Assembly (NCBI GenBank): GCA_964473715.1
Contig: CAYYQC010000005.1
Span: 1 to 33,971, forward strand
Length of the DNA stretch: 33,971 bases
From: 2-12-FULL-41-16 sp964473715
GTDB taxonomy: Bacteria > Patescibacteriota > Patescibacteriia > Magasanikbacterales > UBA922
Reading direction: 5' to 3'
Part shown: piece after piece, positions 15,626 to 24,716 of the stretch
Layout of the letters: every line of letters starts with the position of its first letter
Position numbering within the stretch: the stretch's first letter is position 1
The notes under the pieces: generated by a model
Databases searched by the model: none
What the model saw: only the letters and a program-made list of their open reading frames with translations
What the model was told of the DNA's origin: nothing
Translations under genes and position numbers: made by a program

Positions 15626-18600
15626 ATGGCTTTTTTTTCAAAGCAACGTTCACGACTTAGTCAATCATTACTTATTTTTTTGGCACTTACCCAACTAGTA
15701 TTTTTATTTGTGCCAAATGTGGCCAATGCCCAATTGGTGGTAAGTAATCCAACTGCTGATGCTACTTTTAATATTAAGTGGTCTCGGGAGGTAACTGAAC
15801 AAACCTTGTTAGCCAGTGCCATGGGCAGTTTGCTCAACGGTTTTTCATATTTCATGCGTAAAATTGCTTATGATGCGGCGGTATATTTGGGCTCCGCTGG
15901 TAAAGGACAAGGAGCTTTGATTTATCAGCAAGGTGGGGCAGGTTATTTTAAAAGTGTTGGTCTTGATAGTGTGGCCAGTGCTGTAGATGAATTAGGTAGT
16001 CCGTTTGGTATTAAAAGTTTGTGTAATCCAAATAATCCTTTGGACGCTTCACTTAAATTAGAAGCATCAATTAAAGTAAGTCTCCGAAAATTGTACATTA
16101 CTCCAGAAGGTCCACCAGAACCTAATTGTAAATGGTCAACTATTGAAAATGCCATTGATACAGCTACAGCGGCCGCGGGCACGGCTGCTAAATTAGACGG
16201 GTATGATATTGCGGCTTATGCCATGGCCAATTCTCTTAAAATTGATGAAACTGATATTGGTAAAGTGTTTACCATGGTGGCTACTGTAGAACAGCAACAA
16301 GCCAAAGCTTTAACAGCCGCTCAAGCAGATTTAATTTCTGGAAATGGATACAAACCAGTGGTTGACCCAATTTCAGGCAAAATTAAAACTCCAGCGCAAA
16401 TTGTCGGTGAAGAATCCAAAGCCTTAACAGTAAAAAATACCCAAGGTAATGTTAACCAGCAAATTGCTGGTCTTTATGGTTCAAATTTATTGTCAGTAAT
16501 TCCTAGTGCAGCTAGTTTGTTTATAAATACTTTTGCTTCACAGCTCATGGATACTGTGTTGTCTGGTGGTTTATTTCCAGATGACAGTAGTGGTGACGGT
16601 GCTAGTGGCGGTGGCGCGGCCAGTGTACTTAATGAATTTGCTGGTGTCGTGAATCGGAATCGTGAAATTGCGCAAAACGCGTTTAATTATTTCTTTACAA
16701 CCATTCCTGAACAACAACAAACCGTGTATCCGTTAGTGGAAGAATTTACTTCTTGCCCAGAAAATCCTGGATTAAATCATTGTGTCATGGACGCGGGTTT
16801 GGCCAAAGGATTAAAGGATTTCAAACTTAAACCACTTACCATTGCGCAGGCGTTAGATCCAAAAAATAATGTTTTGCATGGTAATTGGCCGCTTATCGGT
16901 CCTGCCCGTGAAATTGATAATGTTCTTGATGCTAAAAGTGGTAAAAAATGTTTCCAAGAAAAATATTGTTATTCAAATTTACAAAAACTTCGTAAGGTTC
17001 GTATTTTACCATTAGGTTTTGAAATTGCTGCACTCAAAGCAGATCCAGATCATCCAGAAAATTGGACTTTGGAAAAAGTAGTCAAAGGTTTTGATGATTG
17101 TAATTATAGTACTGATAAAGCTGGTGTAGCAGACAGCGCACATCCATTCTGTCATTTAATTGATCCAAATTGGGTGATTCGTTTACCAGAACCTCGTTGT
17201 GAGGCCAAAGTATATACGACAGCTTTGGTGTCTGACCAAAATAATTTGCGTACCAATGAATGTGCGGATATTTCTACTTGTATTGCCGAAGATGGTACTG
17301 GTAAATGTATTGGTGCGTATGGATATTGTTTGCGTGAAAAAAATACTTGGAAAATTCCAGGTAAGAGTTGTTCACCACAATTTAATACTTGTAAAACTTA
17401 TGTAAAATCTGGAACTAACCAAGCAGTTGGTTATCTTTCTCGGACTTTAGATGTTGGTCAGTGTAATGCTCAATCTGTGGGTTGTCGTACTTATTCAGTT
17501 AAGCCATTGGCTACTGGAGGTTGGGTAAATAGTAGTCAAATTCCAACTCCAGATGAAATTAGAGCTGGAAAAAATCCAACGATTAATTTTAATGGCACTA
17601 TTAAAGCGCAGTCATGTCCAACAAACATGGAAGGTTGTAGCGCACTATATCGGGTAAACGGTAATGGTACTCGTGGTGAATTAGAATATGTAAAAAAAGC
17701 TCCAATCAATTTATTTGAATCCTGTTATTTGGTAACCAATCCAACTACTGGTCAAAAAGTGTGGCCAGAAACTGATGGGGAAGTGGCTTCTTTATCTACT
17801 CGTCCTGAATCTAAACTTTGTGCTCCGTTTGCGCCAGCTTGTACCAGAGAAGAAACTGGTTGTGAAGCTTATAAACCAGCCGATGGTGGTGACATGGTTA
17901 CTGGTGTGGTTGGTGGAAATCAATGTAATGCAAGTTGTGTTGGCTATGATACTTTTAAACAAGAGCAGCCAACTGACCGTGGTGCTTTTGAACCAGAAGT
18001 TTTCCCAATGCACTTTATTCCAAGTACTGCTAAATCATGTACTCAATCTGAAGAAGGCTGTAGTGAATTTACTAATATTGATAAAGCTAAGTCTGGTGGT
18101 GAAAGTTTAGAATATTATACTGATTTGCAATATTGTGAATTACCAAATGAAACTAATCAAAAAACATATTACACTTGGGAAGGTACGGTAAATCAGGGAT
18201 ACGTTTTGCGTACTCACGCGCTACGCCCTGTTTCTAGTGAAGCGACTGATCGATATAGTGAAATCATTACTAATGATATTAATTTGCCAGTTGGTTCTCC
18301 TGCGTACAATGAATACGATACTGAAACCCTGAAAAAATACTTTGTTGAATGTAGCCAAACTTCTTATGAAGCAGCTTTGGCCAATCCGTATGGAAGTAAC
18401 GTGGCCAAACCAGATTGTCGGGCTTTTTATGATGCACAAGGTAAGATTTATTATCGTTTGTTAGAAAAAACTGTCACTGTTTCATCTGCTTGTCATCCAT
18501 TACGCAAAACTGAAAGTTTCTTAAAAGCCGCACCAACTAATGTTAATACACAAATTTTGTGTACTGCTAAAGGTGGTAAATGGGACGACACTACGAATAA

Positions 18601-21600
18601 TTGTCAGGTTTGTTACAACGGCGGTATTTATCAAAATGGTTCTTGCGTATATTACACAACCAGCTTGCCAAATGAAGCCAAGGCTTGTGCGCCTGCGGCG
18701 GTGGGTTGTCGCGCGTATTCTGGTAAAGGTGCGAATAATAAATTTTCACTTTTGGAAATGAAGTTTGAACCTGTACTTAGCGCAGATGAACCTTTGGTGG
18801 CTGCCAAAGCAGGTTGGAATACAGGTCAAATTCGTCCTGAGTCTGTAACTGTGGGTCAATACTCATTGGAATTATCTACGGTTACGGCCGTATATCAATT
18901 TGCCAGTGGCACTTTGGAAAATAATAAGTTCTATGAATTAGAATTCTGGGCTCGTGGTAATCCTCAAAATTTACAAATTTATTTTGAAGATAAATTGGGT
19001 GGCCTTAGTAAGGCAGTGGGTGAATTCACGCTTAATCCGGTTACAAATCAAACAACCAAAGTACCAATTAGCACTACTTGGCAAGCATATCGTCTTGGAC
19101 CAGTTCAATTTAGTGGTGATCCAACTCACGTTAATCGTTTAATAATTCGATCAAATTCAGGCAGTCCTTACTATCTTGATAATTTCCGTTTATCAGTGAT
19201 TACTGACAAACAATATTTAATTAAAAATTCTTGGAAAGTACAAAGAACTGTAAATGGTAAAACAATTTTTGCTGATGCCCCAGAAGCTTGTGACGCAGAT
19301 CCTGTTGATGGATTCCCTGGTGCAGCTTTGGGTTGTCGTGCTTACACTGATAGTTTGGGCCGCTCAGAATATACGACGGGTTTTGATCGATTATGTCGTT
19401 CTGAGGCTGTGGGCTGTACTGCTTTCACAGACAGTAATAATACTGTATCTACCAAAGATGCCATGGCCTTTAATTTGTGGTGTGCTGGCACACAAAATAC
19501 CACCTGTAGTCTAAAAGTTACTCTACAAGGAAATCAAACTGACCCTAAAGCAGGGGAAATTGGTACTTGTACTGTGCCTGCTGGTCAAACTGGTTGTTAT
19601 GTAAAACGGGCAACAATTAGTGCGCCCCTCACTGTGGCTCTAATTCCAAATTCAGCCATTACTCAGTCAACGGTTATTGTGCCGGCTGATACCACTAGTA
19701 CCATGTATTTGTCACTACGTCAGGAATTTAAATGTGAAAATCGTTTTATTGGTTGTCAGAAAGTAGCTTTGGAAGATCAGGTGTTGGCCACAAGCACTGG
19801 TAATGCTGGTTTTAAATTCCCAACTTCTTCCCAAAGCATGGTGCTAAATAACCCAGATAAATACGATCAAATTTTGTGTAGCACTTCTGAAGCGGGTTGT
19901 GGAGAATATAAATCTGGTGACTCTGTCTCTTATTTCAAGGATCCGGCTTTGATTGGTAATAAAATTTGTGAGTATAAAGAAAATGTCACGGTTACAAATT
20001 CTCCAACTGGTGCCACTGTGGTTTCTGGTTGGTTCCAAAAAGGTGTGGGGCGTTGTTCAAACAATACTCAAGTTTTATGTAAAGAAAAAACTGACTGTGG
20101 TACTGGCGCAAATGTGTCTTGTGTGGACATTGGTGCTGTAGCTTGTTATGACAACTTCTTTAATAATGGTGAGTATGGTATTTGGTCTAATAAATCTACT
20201 GGATATAAAGGATATGTAGGAACCTGTCCATTAGAACAGTCTCAATGTACTGAACTTCGTGACCCGACTGATACTTCTGATTCTACCAATGTAGAAGGTA
20301 ATACTGGTCTTGGTAAATCATATTATGTGATTTTTGATGATGCAATTAAACGCGCCGCCGCTGAGTGTGATGGTAAGGCTGGGCTTAAGGCTGGTTGTGT
20401 TCTCTTTGATCAAACAGAAAATCCAGCTAAATTATATGATTCAGTGGCTACTGCGGCTGCTTCTGCCGCTGCAACTCCAAAATATAGTCAGGTTACTCCG
20501 GTGGCTGGCACAAATAAAGACACTAATATTTTACTTAAAGTGGTGCAAGACAGACAGTGTTCAGAATGGCTTACTTGTAAAACTTATGCAACCGTAGAAG
20601 TAAATGGTCAGAAGCGTAAGATCTGTTACGAGTATAAGGGTTGCAGACAATTAAATGGTAATTTGGAATGTGGTGAATGGACCAATGATTCAGAAACCGC
20701 AGCTGTTTTACAAGAATCCACTTATACTAGTCGCACAACTTCTTGGTTTGGTGAAGATTATTCTGGATATTCTTTGTATAAGAAATTCCCAATTAGTGAA
20801 ATGGTTTCCATTTTCTTTGATAATGATCCAAATGCTTACATTGGGTTTGAAGCTAAAAATGCCAAGTCTGATTGTACTAATAAAACTGACTTTGTAAATC
20901 GTTGTGGTTCAGGAAATAATACAGGCGGTGTGTGTTATAAAGAAAAATGTATTTTCCCTGCTTCTGCTAATTTCCCTGCTTCTGCTGATACTGTCGCCGA
21001 ATTGGCCGATAGTTTGGAGCCAGGTATTTGTAAAGCTTTCCCAGAAAATAATTCTCCATTCCCATCGACAATTTCTACCAAAATGGAGGTTTTCAAATCC
21101 GCCATTCCTGGTGGGCCAGAACGTACACACTCAGTTTCCAATCTTCCAGGTCTTGAAGGTGCCAATGTTTGTCAAAATGGTGACTGTTCTTGTGAGTATC
21201 AAAAAGTTACTTACCGTAGCGGTGTCACGGATTATTATAAATTTCCAGATCAAAAATACGCTGGTGGTATTTGTACGGGCGGAGACAGAAATGGTCAAAC
21301 TTGTGGATTGGATGCAGATTGTTCAGTGTATAAAGATGATAAATTAGTTTCCGCGGGTGTGTGTGACAAAGTTCAAGAAGTCCAAACCCAATTAGGTTTA
21401 CGTGGCTTCTGTTTAGAATATGATTATAGCCGCCCAATCAATCGCACCAGAAATGAATATGCTTGTTTAACATGGTTGCCAGTTGATTCTGCAGCCAGTA
21501 TTTACGATAATTTTAATCGTTACAGCGAAGCTGGATATTATCCAGCCTTGGATGCGGTCACAAAAACTGCCGAAGACCGGGCAGTGGTTGGTGGACAAAT

Positions 21601-23971
21601 TTTCTGTACTGAAGCGAGTCGAAATTCTTCAGGGGTGTATGATACTGATTACTTTTTTGACACTGCCGGAGAAGATCTGAACGCTCTTTGGTCTTTTAAG
21701 CTAGGAAATCAACAAATTACTGATCCTAATGCAGATGGAGAAGCTTTTTGTTTGAATGGAGACGCATACTGTGATTCTTTAGTAAAAAATAAATTTGATG
21801 CAAATTTTTATGGTAAATTAGTGTATTCATACGCACAAAAACACCTTTGGAAATCTAAAAAATATGATTGGACTTTGGACAATGCAGAAGATGGTTCTAT
21901 AAATAACCGTAATACGATTGTTCTGAAAACATCATCTTTACCATATCAGCATTACTTGGTAGGCACTACCCCACAAAAACTTCGTGATACTAACAGTTAT
22001 TCAAAACGGTATGTTTCTCCGTTAACAATATTAGAGCCAGAAGTAAGTAATCTGATCTATTTACGGTTCCTTAATCCTAGTTCAGATTCGTTTGATATGG
22101 AGATACCTAATAGTTATCTTAAAAAATTGGCATCAAAAAAAGTTAACTCAGGCACTTTAGACTATAACTACTCATATATAGTTAGTCACAATAACTTTGG
22201 TAGCTTAAACAACTCTAAATTTCCAGGAGTAATTAAGATTGTGTATAGAGCAGTGATCAATTCTGGAATAGATAAAGGGAAGGTGGTGCTTGGTGGCTTT
22301 GCGTTAGCCGATAGCGTCAATATGGTTGATTTGGATAGCCCTAAAGTGTTTGCTGAAAAAGTGATTGAAGATTTTATGAGCAATAGTCCAACTCAATCTA
22401 GTGCAACAGTTAGTGTAAATGCAATTAGTGGACTAAAAAATTGGAAAATAGAAAATAATTTAAGTTCTCAGCGTTCTGTTTATTCTGTATATACTATTTT
22501 TGATACAGATGGAGAAAAAGGATTCACACATAATACGCTTAGTTTGCAAACAAGCAGTGTTGATTTTTCAAATATTTTTAATGGTCATGATGTATTAATT
22601 TATTTGGCAGAAGGTGCCGAAATTGTACCTAGATGTGTAGAATTTGCACAAGTTTATGATGAAAAAAATCTTATATCCAACAAAGCTTTCACAAATGCTA
22701 CATGGTCCGGTTCAAAATTAAAAGGAATTGAAAATCAATTTAGACCTTTTGGGTCAACAGAGTTGGATGCGAATGTTTATTTGCAGGGCGACAATTGGAT
22801 TTACGGACTCCGTAGATATATTTTTAATGATCAAAATATCACTGGTAGACCGCTCGCATGTAATAACTCTCTCTACCCTGCTTTTTCAGGTAATAATAAA
22901 GAAGGGTATTACTATAGTGGTAGTGGTCGACCTTGCGTATTTAATCCAATACCTTCTATTGAAAGTGTGTATTATGGATATACTATTGATGAGAATAAAC
23001 AAGGTACAATAATTGTTGGACATGATGTGGGTAGCGGCTTAGAGTATCTTTTGCGAAATTATTTTGCCATGACTTTTAGACAGGTAAAAAATGGAATTTT
23101 TGATAATAATATTATCTGGAAAGGAAAGGCAGAATCAACCTCTGATCCAAGAGATAAATCAAGTACCACTACCGATGCGTTTGGTGTAAAATTATTGCCC
23201 CCACAAATTTATTCCCTTAATACGGAAAAATGCATGTTTGGCACAACGGCTGGATGTACTGTCTCCGCGGCGAATGAAATTACTGTAAATCAACGGAATG
23301 GTGAAGAGGACGTTGATGGTGATAATTTAACTGACCCTCTGTATGGTAAAAATAATCTAACTACCGTGGTTAAATTCTTTGCTTTTGCTGATCATAATCG
23401 CATGCCTATTAAACGGGTAATGGTGGATTGGGGAGATGGTACTACTCCAACCAATGAAGGTAAGTATGGTGATTATAAAAATCATAAACCAGTTTGTATG
23501 TCACCGGTGGATACCACTGCCACTACTCTGCGTGAATGTAGTAATGCGCCACAATTAACTTGTAAGACAAATAGCGATTGTCCAACTGGTGGTACCTGTA
23601 ATGTCGCAGCCTTTAAATTTGGTAATACTTCTCGTGCTTGTACACCAGATTACTTTGAATTTACTCATAATTATTCATGTACCAAAGAAATCGCCAAAAC
23701 ACCATTTGGGACACTTGACGCTGGTGAGCGAGATTATTTATACCGACAAGGTGGTCATACTGCAGAAAATACAGCGTTTGTGTGTACGTTCACTCCAAAA
23801 GTTCAAGTGTTGGATAACTGGGGTTGGTGTAATGGATCATGTAGTGGAGGTAATGGGTGTTATAGTAAATTTAAGCCAACAGAAAATTCTATTCCTATTG
23901 ATCGATGTGAATCCGGACTAGATACACCGTGGGTAAATTATAAGGGTAAAATAATTGTAACGCCTACATAG
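15626..23971 (+). CDS. Giant cysteine-rich secreted protein (2781 residues) with repeated C-x5-G-C modules
   Basis: A single uninterrupted frame of 2781 residues. The signal peptide runs from MAFFSKQRSR through a hydrophobic core to ANA, cleaved after about residue 35. I choose ATG 15626 over an in-frame TTG at 15620. Residues about 40-330 are cysteine-poor and partly helical/hydrophobic (SLLNGFSYFMRKIAYDAAVY), with FGIKSLCNPNNPLDASLKL resembling a segment of CPR type IV secretion/pilus-linked proteins (weak, from memory). From about 550 on, at least eight modules C-x5-G-C-x2-[Y/F/L/V] occur, with first Cys near residues 613, 664, 739, 805, 1021, 1257, 1370 and 1418. A jelly-roll CBM-like domain lies at about 1048-1192. 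Three short C-x-C/DC modules occur near nt 20055, 21273 and 23537, a cysteine-free stretch near nt 21780-22630, and a PKD-like VMVDWGDGTT near 2600. No sortase, GPI-like or C-terminal anchor is visible. Likely an extracellular surface protein or adhesin stabilised by disulfides; exact function unknown. Confidence 0.85.
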   Translation: MAFFSKQRSRLSQSLLIFLALTQLVFLFVPNVANAQLVVSNPTADATFNIKWSREVTEQTLLASAMGSLLNGFSYFMRKIAYDAAVYLGSAGKGQGALIYQQGGAGYFKSVGLDSVASAVDELGSPFGIKSLCNPNNPLDASLKLEASIKVSLRKLYITPEGPPEPNCKWSTIENAIDTATAAAGTAAKLDGYDIAAYAMANSLKIDETDIGKVFTMVATVEQQQAKALTAAQADLISGNGYKPVVDPISGKIKTPAQIVGEESKALTVKNTQGNVNQQIAGLYGSNLLSVIPSAASLFINTFASQLMDTVLSGGLFPDDSSGDGASGGGAASVLNEFAGVVNRNREIAQNAFNYFFTTIPEQQQTVYPLVEEFTSCPENPGLNHCVMDAGLAKGLKDFKLKPLTIAQALDPKNNVLHGNWPLIGPAREIDNVLDAKSGKKCFQEKYCYSNLQKLRKVRILPLGFEIAALKADPDHPENWTLEKVVKGFDDCNYSTDKAGVADSAHPFCHLIDPNWVIRLPEPRCEAKVYTTALVSDQNNLRTNECADISTCIAEDGTGKCIGAYGYCLREKNTWKIPGKSCSPQFNTCKTYVKSGTNQAVGYLSRTLDVGQCNAQSVGCRTYSVKPLATGGWVNSSQIPTPDEIRAGKNPTINFNGTIKAQSCPTNMEGCSALYRVNGNGTRGELEYVKKAPINLFESCYLVTNPTTGQKVWPETDGEVASLSTRPESKLCAPFAPACTREETGCEAYKPADGGDMVTGVVGGNQCNASCVGYDTFKQEQPTDRGAFEPEVFPMHFIPSTAKSCTQSEEGCSEFTNIDKAKSGGESLEYYTDLQYCELPNETNQKTYYTWEGTVNQGYVLRTHALRPVSSEATDRYSEIITNDINLPVGSPAYNEYDTETLKKYFVECSQTSYEAALANPYGSNVAKPDCRAFYDAQGKIYYRLLEKTVTVSSACHPLRKTESFLKAAPTNVNTQILCTAKGGKWDDTTNNCQVCYNGGIYQNGSCVYYTTSLPNEAKACAPAAVGCRAYSGKGANNKFSLLEMKFEPVLSADEPLVAAKAGWNTGQIRPESVTVGQYSLELSTVTAVYQFASGTLENNKFYELEFWARGNPQNLQIYFEDKLGGLSKAVGEFTLNPVTNQTTKVPISTTWQAYRLGPVQFSGDPTHVNRLIIRSNSGSPYYLDNFRLSVITDKQYLIKNSWKVQRTVNGKTIFADAPEACDADPVDGFPGAALGCRAYTDSLGRSEYTTGFDRLCRSEAVGCTAFTDSNNTVSTKDAMAFNLWCAGTQNTTCSLKVTLQGNQTDPKAGEIGTCTVPAGQTGCYVKRATISAPLTVALIPNSAITQSTVIVPADTTSTMYLSLRQEFKCENRFIGCQKVALEDQVLATSTGNAGFKFPTSSQSMVLNNPDKYDQILCSTSEAGCGEYKSGDSVSYFKDPALIGNKICEYKENVTVTNSPTGATVVSGWFQKGVGRCSNNTQVLCKEKTDCGTGANVSCVDIGAVACYDNFFNNGEYGIWSNKSTGYKGYVGTCPLEQSQCTELRDPTDTSDSTNVEGNTGLGKSYYVIFDDAIKRAAAECDGKAGLKAGCVLFDQTENPAKLYDSVATAAASAAATPKYSQVTPVAGTNKDTNILLKVVQDRQCSEWLTCKTYATVEVNGQKRKICYEYKGCRQLNGNLECGEWTNDSETAAVLQESTYTSRTTSWFGEDYSGYSLYKKFPISEMVSIFFDNDPNAYIGFEAKNAKSDCTNKTDFVNRCGSGNNTGGVCYKEKCIFPASANFPASADTVAELADSLEPGICKAFPENNSPFPSTISTKMEVFKSAIPGGPERTHSVSNLPGLEGANVCQNGDCSCEYQKVTYRSGVTDYYKFPDQKYAGGICTGGDRNGQTCGLDADCSVYKDDKLVSAGVCDKVQEVQTQLGLRGFCLEYDYSRPINRTRNEYACLTWLPVDSAASIYDNFNRYSEAGYYPALDAVTKTAEDRAVVGGQIFCTEASRNSSGVYDTDYFFDTAGEDLNALWSFKLGNQQITDPNADGEAFCLNGDAYCDSLVKNKFDANFYGKLVYSYAQKHLWKSKKYDWTLDNAEDGSINNRNTIVLKTSSLPYQHYLVGTTPQKLRDTNSYSKRYVSPLTILEPEVSNLIYLRFLNPSSDSFDMEIPNSYLKKLASKKVNSGTLDYNYSYIVSHNNFGSLNNSKFPGVIKIVYRAVINSGIDKGKVVLGGFALADSVNMVDLDSPKVFAEKVIEDFMSNSPTQSSATVSVNAISGLKNWKIENNLSSQRSVYSVYTIFDTDGEKGFTHNTLSLQTSSVDFSNIFNGHDVLIYLAEGAEIVPRCVEFAQVYDEKNLISNKAFTNATWSGSKLKGIENQFRPFGSTELDANVYLQGDNWIYGLRRYIFNDQNITGRPLACNNSLYPAFSGNNKEGYYYSGSGRPCVFNPIPSIESVYYGYTIDENKQGTIIVGHDVGSGLEYLLRNYFAMTFRQVKNGIFDNNIIWKGKAESTSDPRDKSSTTTDAFGVKLLPPQIYSLNTEKCMFGTTAGCTVSAANEITVNQRNGEEDVDGDNLTDPLYGKNNLTTVVKFFAFADHNRMPIKRVMVDWGDGTTPTNEGKYGDYKNHKPVCMSPVDTTATTLRECSNAPQLTCKTNSDCPTGGTCNVAAFKFGNTSRACTPDYFEFTHNYSCTKEIAKTPFGTLDAGERDYLYRQGGHTAENTAFVCTFTPKVQVLDNWGWCNGSCSGGNGCYSKFKPTENSIPIDRCESGLDTPWVNYKGKIIVTPT
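20953..20988 (+). repeat. Two adjacent 18-nt direct repeats within the giant gene
   Basis: The unit TTTCCCTGCTTCTGCTRA occurs at 20953-20970 and 20971-20988 with one base different. It codes for FPASAN then FPASAD, a small in-frame duplication. Confidence 0.85.
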
Positions 23972-23992
23972 ATCAATAAGAAATCATAAAAT

Positions 23993-24020
23993 AAAAAATC
24001 CTGCATATGCAGGATTTTTT
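23993..24020. terminator. Perfect palindromic bidirectional terminator after the giant gene
   Basis: Two 14-nt arms, AAAAAATCCTGCAT and its exact reverse complement, join without a spacer and end in six T on either strand. It lies 21 nt after the stop and can end the giant transcript as well as any minus-strand transcript from the GC-rich island. Confidence 0.9.
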
Positions 24021-24022
24021 AC

Positions 24023-24057
24023 TCACCAATAAATTTAAGTCTTAAACTCATTGGTGA
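24023..24057. repeat. 8-bp inverted repeat at the left border of the GC-rich island
   Basis: TCACCAAT (24023-24030) and ATTGGTGA (24050-24057) are exact reverse complements enclosing 19 AT-rich bases that contain a smaller TTTAAG/CTTAAA palindrome. Composition changes from AT-rich to GC-rich just to the right of it. Confidence 0.6.
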
Positions 24058-24059
24058 CT

Positions 24060-24086
24060 CCGGTGCCGCTTGGAAGGCGACACCGG
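24060..24086. repeat. GC-rich hairpin downstream of the lipoprotein gene
   Basis: CCGGTG-C-CGC pairs with GCG-A-CACCGG (6 + 3 bp and one C-A mismatch) around a 7-nt loop. On the minus strand it comes 15 nt after the lipoprotein stop; no T run follows directly, so it is a poor classical terminator. Confidence 0.5.
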
Positions 24087-24101
24087 TAGATCACGGCTGG
24101 T

Positions 24102-24599
24102 TCAGGGAACCCTGCACTCGAGCACGTCTAGGTAGGACTGTGCCTCGTGCGACGGGATGCCCCCGACCACTACTCGTTCCGGGTTCGGCCAGGTCTCCGT
24201 GTTGAGATCCCAAGCACAAGTTTCCGGATTCCAGAACGACCAAACCTCCTCTGGCTGGCCCGTGATCTCGTCGCAGATCAGGGCTTGGCCATCGATGAAG
24301 TCACAGTCGTCCGGAGGGACAGAGCAGTCGATCACGTCCGAGCTTCCGGTGGCATCGCTGCCGCCGGTGGCATCGGACGAATCCGCCGTATCGGTTCCAT
24401 CGTCGGAACCGTCAATTGCGACTCCGTCAGTGGAGCCGTCGTTGTCGTCAACCCAATCTGCCTTAGGGTTGGCGGAGGTATCGTTGATGGGGGCAGCCCC
24501 AACGTCGTCGATCTGACGACGATTACCAGCTTCGTCGCAGCTGGCGAGCGACATGGCCAGAGCGGCCATGAGGGACCATGGTACACGGAAAAACTCCAT
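24102..24599 (-). CDS. Putative lipoprotein with Asp/Ser/Thr/Gly-rich linker, in GC-rich foreign-looking DNA
   Basis: The product is 165 residues. The N-terminus MEFFRVPWSLMAALAMSLASC looks like a lipoprotein signal with lipobox L-A-S-C; Cys21 would be the lipidated residue. Residues about 22-90 are low complexity and acidic (repeats of SDATGGSD/SDATGSSD type). A compact C-terminal part follows with four cysteines (DCSVPPDDCDF, LICDE, ETCAWD) and a final Cys near the end. The style (Asp/Ser/Thr/Gly linker after a lipobox) recalls Myxococcota/Deltaproteobacteria lipoproteins. The line 24121-24180 is 38/60 G+C, far above nearby AT-rich DNA. No family recognised. It may be a transferred gene or part of a chimeric assembly, since the 100-N gap is 185 nt upstream. 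Confidence 0.6.
   Translation of the reverse strand: MEFFRVPWSLMAALAMSLASCDEAGNRRQIDDVGAAPINDTSANPKADWVDDNDGSTDGVAIDGSDDGTDTADSSDATGGSDATGSSDVIDCSVPPDDCDFIDGQALICDEITGQPEEVWSFWNPETCAWDLNTETWPNPERVVVGGIPSHEAQSYLDVLECRVP
24346..24375 (-). repeat. 12-nt direct repeat, 18-nt period, in the lipoprotein linker
   Basis: CCGGTGGCATCG occurs at 24346-24357 and 24364-24375 (plus-strand reading). It codes for the repeated SDATG steps of the linker. Confidence 0.7.
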
Positions 24600-24624
24600 G
24601 TCACTTACCCCACAGAAAGGGAAA

Positions 24625-24660
24625 CTCGGATGGCGTGTCGAACGCCGTAGACTATCCGAG
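24625..24660. repeat. Compound hairpin upstream of the lipoprotein gene
   Basis: CTCGGAT (24625-24631) pairs with ATCCGAG (24654-24660). Directly inside, GGCGT (24632-24636) pairs with ACGCC (24642-24646) around loop GTCGA, leaving a 7-nt bulge on one side. It sits 26 nt before the lipoprotein start on the minus strand and so could be in its 5' leader. Confidence 0.6.
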
Positions 24661-24716
24661 GTCTCTCTGTAGCAGGTAAAGCACTGAACACAATGCCTTG
24701 TCTGCTAAAGAGAGAC
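24661..24716. repeat. 56-nt imperfect palindrome with 15-nt arms, abutting the previous hairpin
   Basis: GTCTCTCTGTAGCAG (24661-24675) pairs with CTGCTAAAGAGAGAC (24702-24716), one mismatch in 15. The 26-nt centre can extend the stem with GCA/TGC and flanking pairs. It starts at the very next base after the compound hairpin. Possible roles are a structured leader RNA, a mobile-element end or a recombination site; no integron-type core motif was found. From 24717 to 24784 the DNA is AT-rich again, and I see no gene there. Confidence 0.65.

Noticed and set aside
15620..15626. TTG 15620 as start of the giant protein
   Set aside because: ATG 15626 is two codons downstream, gives a normal signal peptide, and a TTG directly after the upstream stop has no supporting RBS.
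17199..21347. Several +1-shifted frames of 60-147 codons within the giant gene
   Set aside because: They lie entirely inside a single intact 2781-codon frame, are Leu/Val/Ile-rich shadows, and have no start context.
24147..24650. Plus-strand 167-codon frame (and a 119-codon frame) in the GC-rich island
   Set aside because: Long frames on both strands are expected in GC-rich DNA. Only the minus-strand frame has a signal peptide, lipobox and compositional sense.
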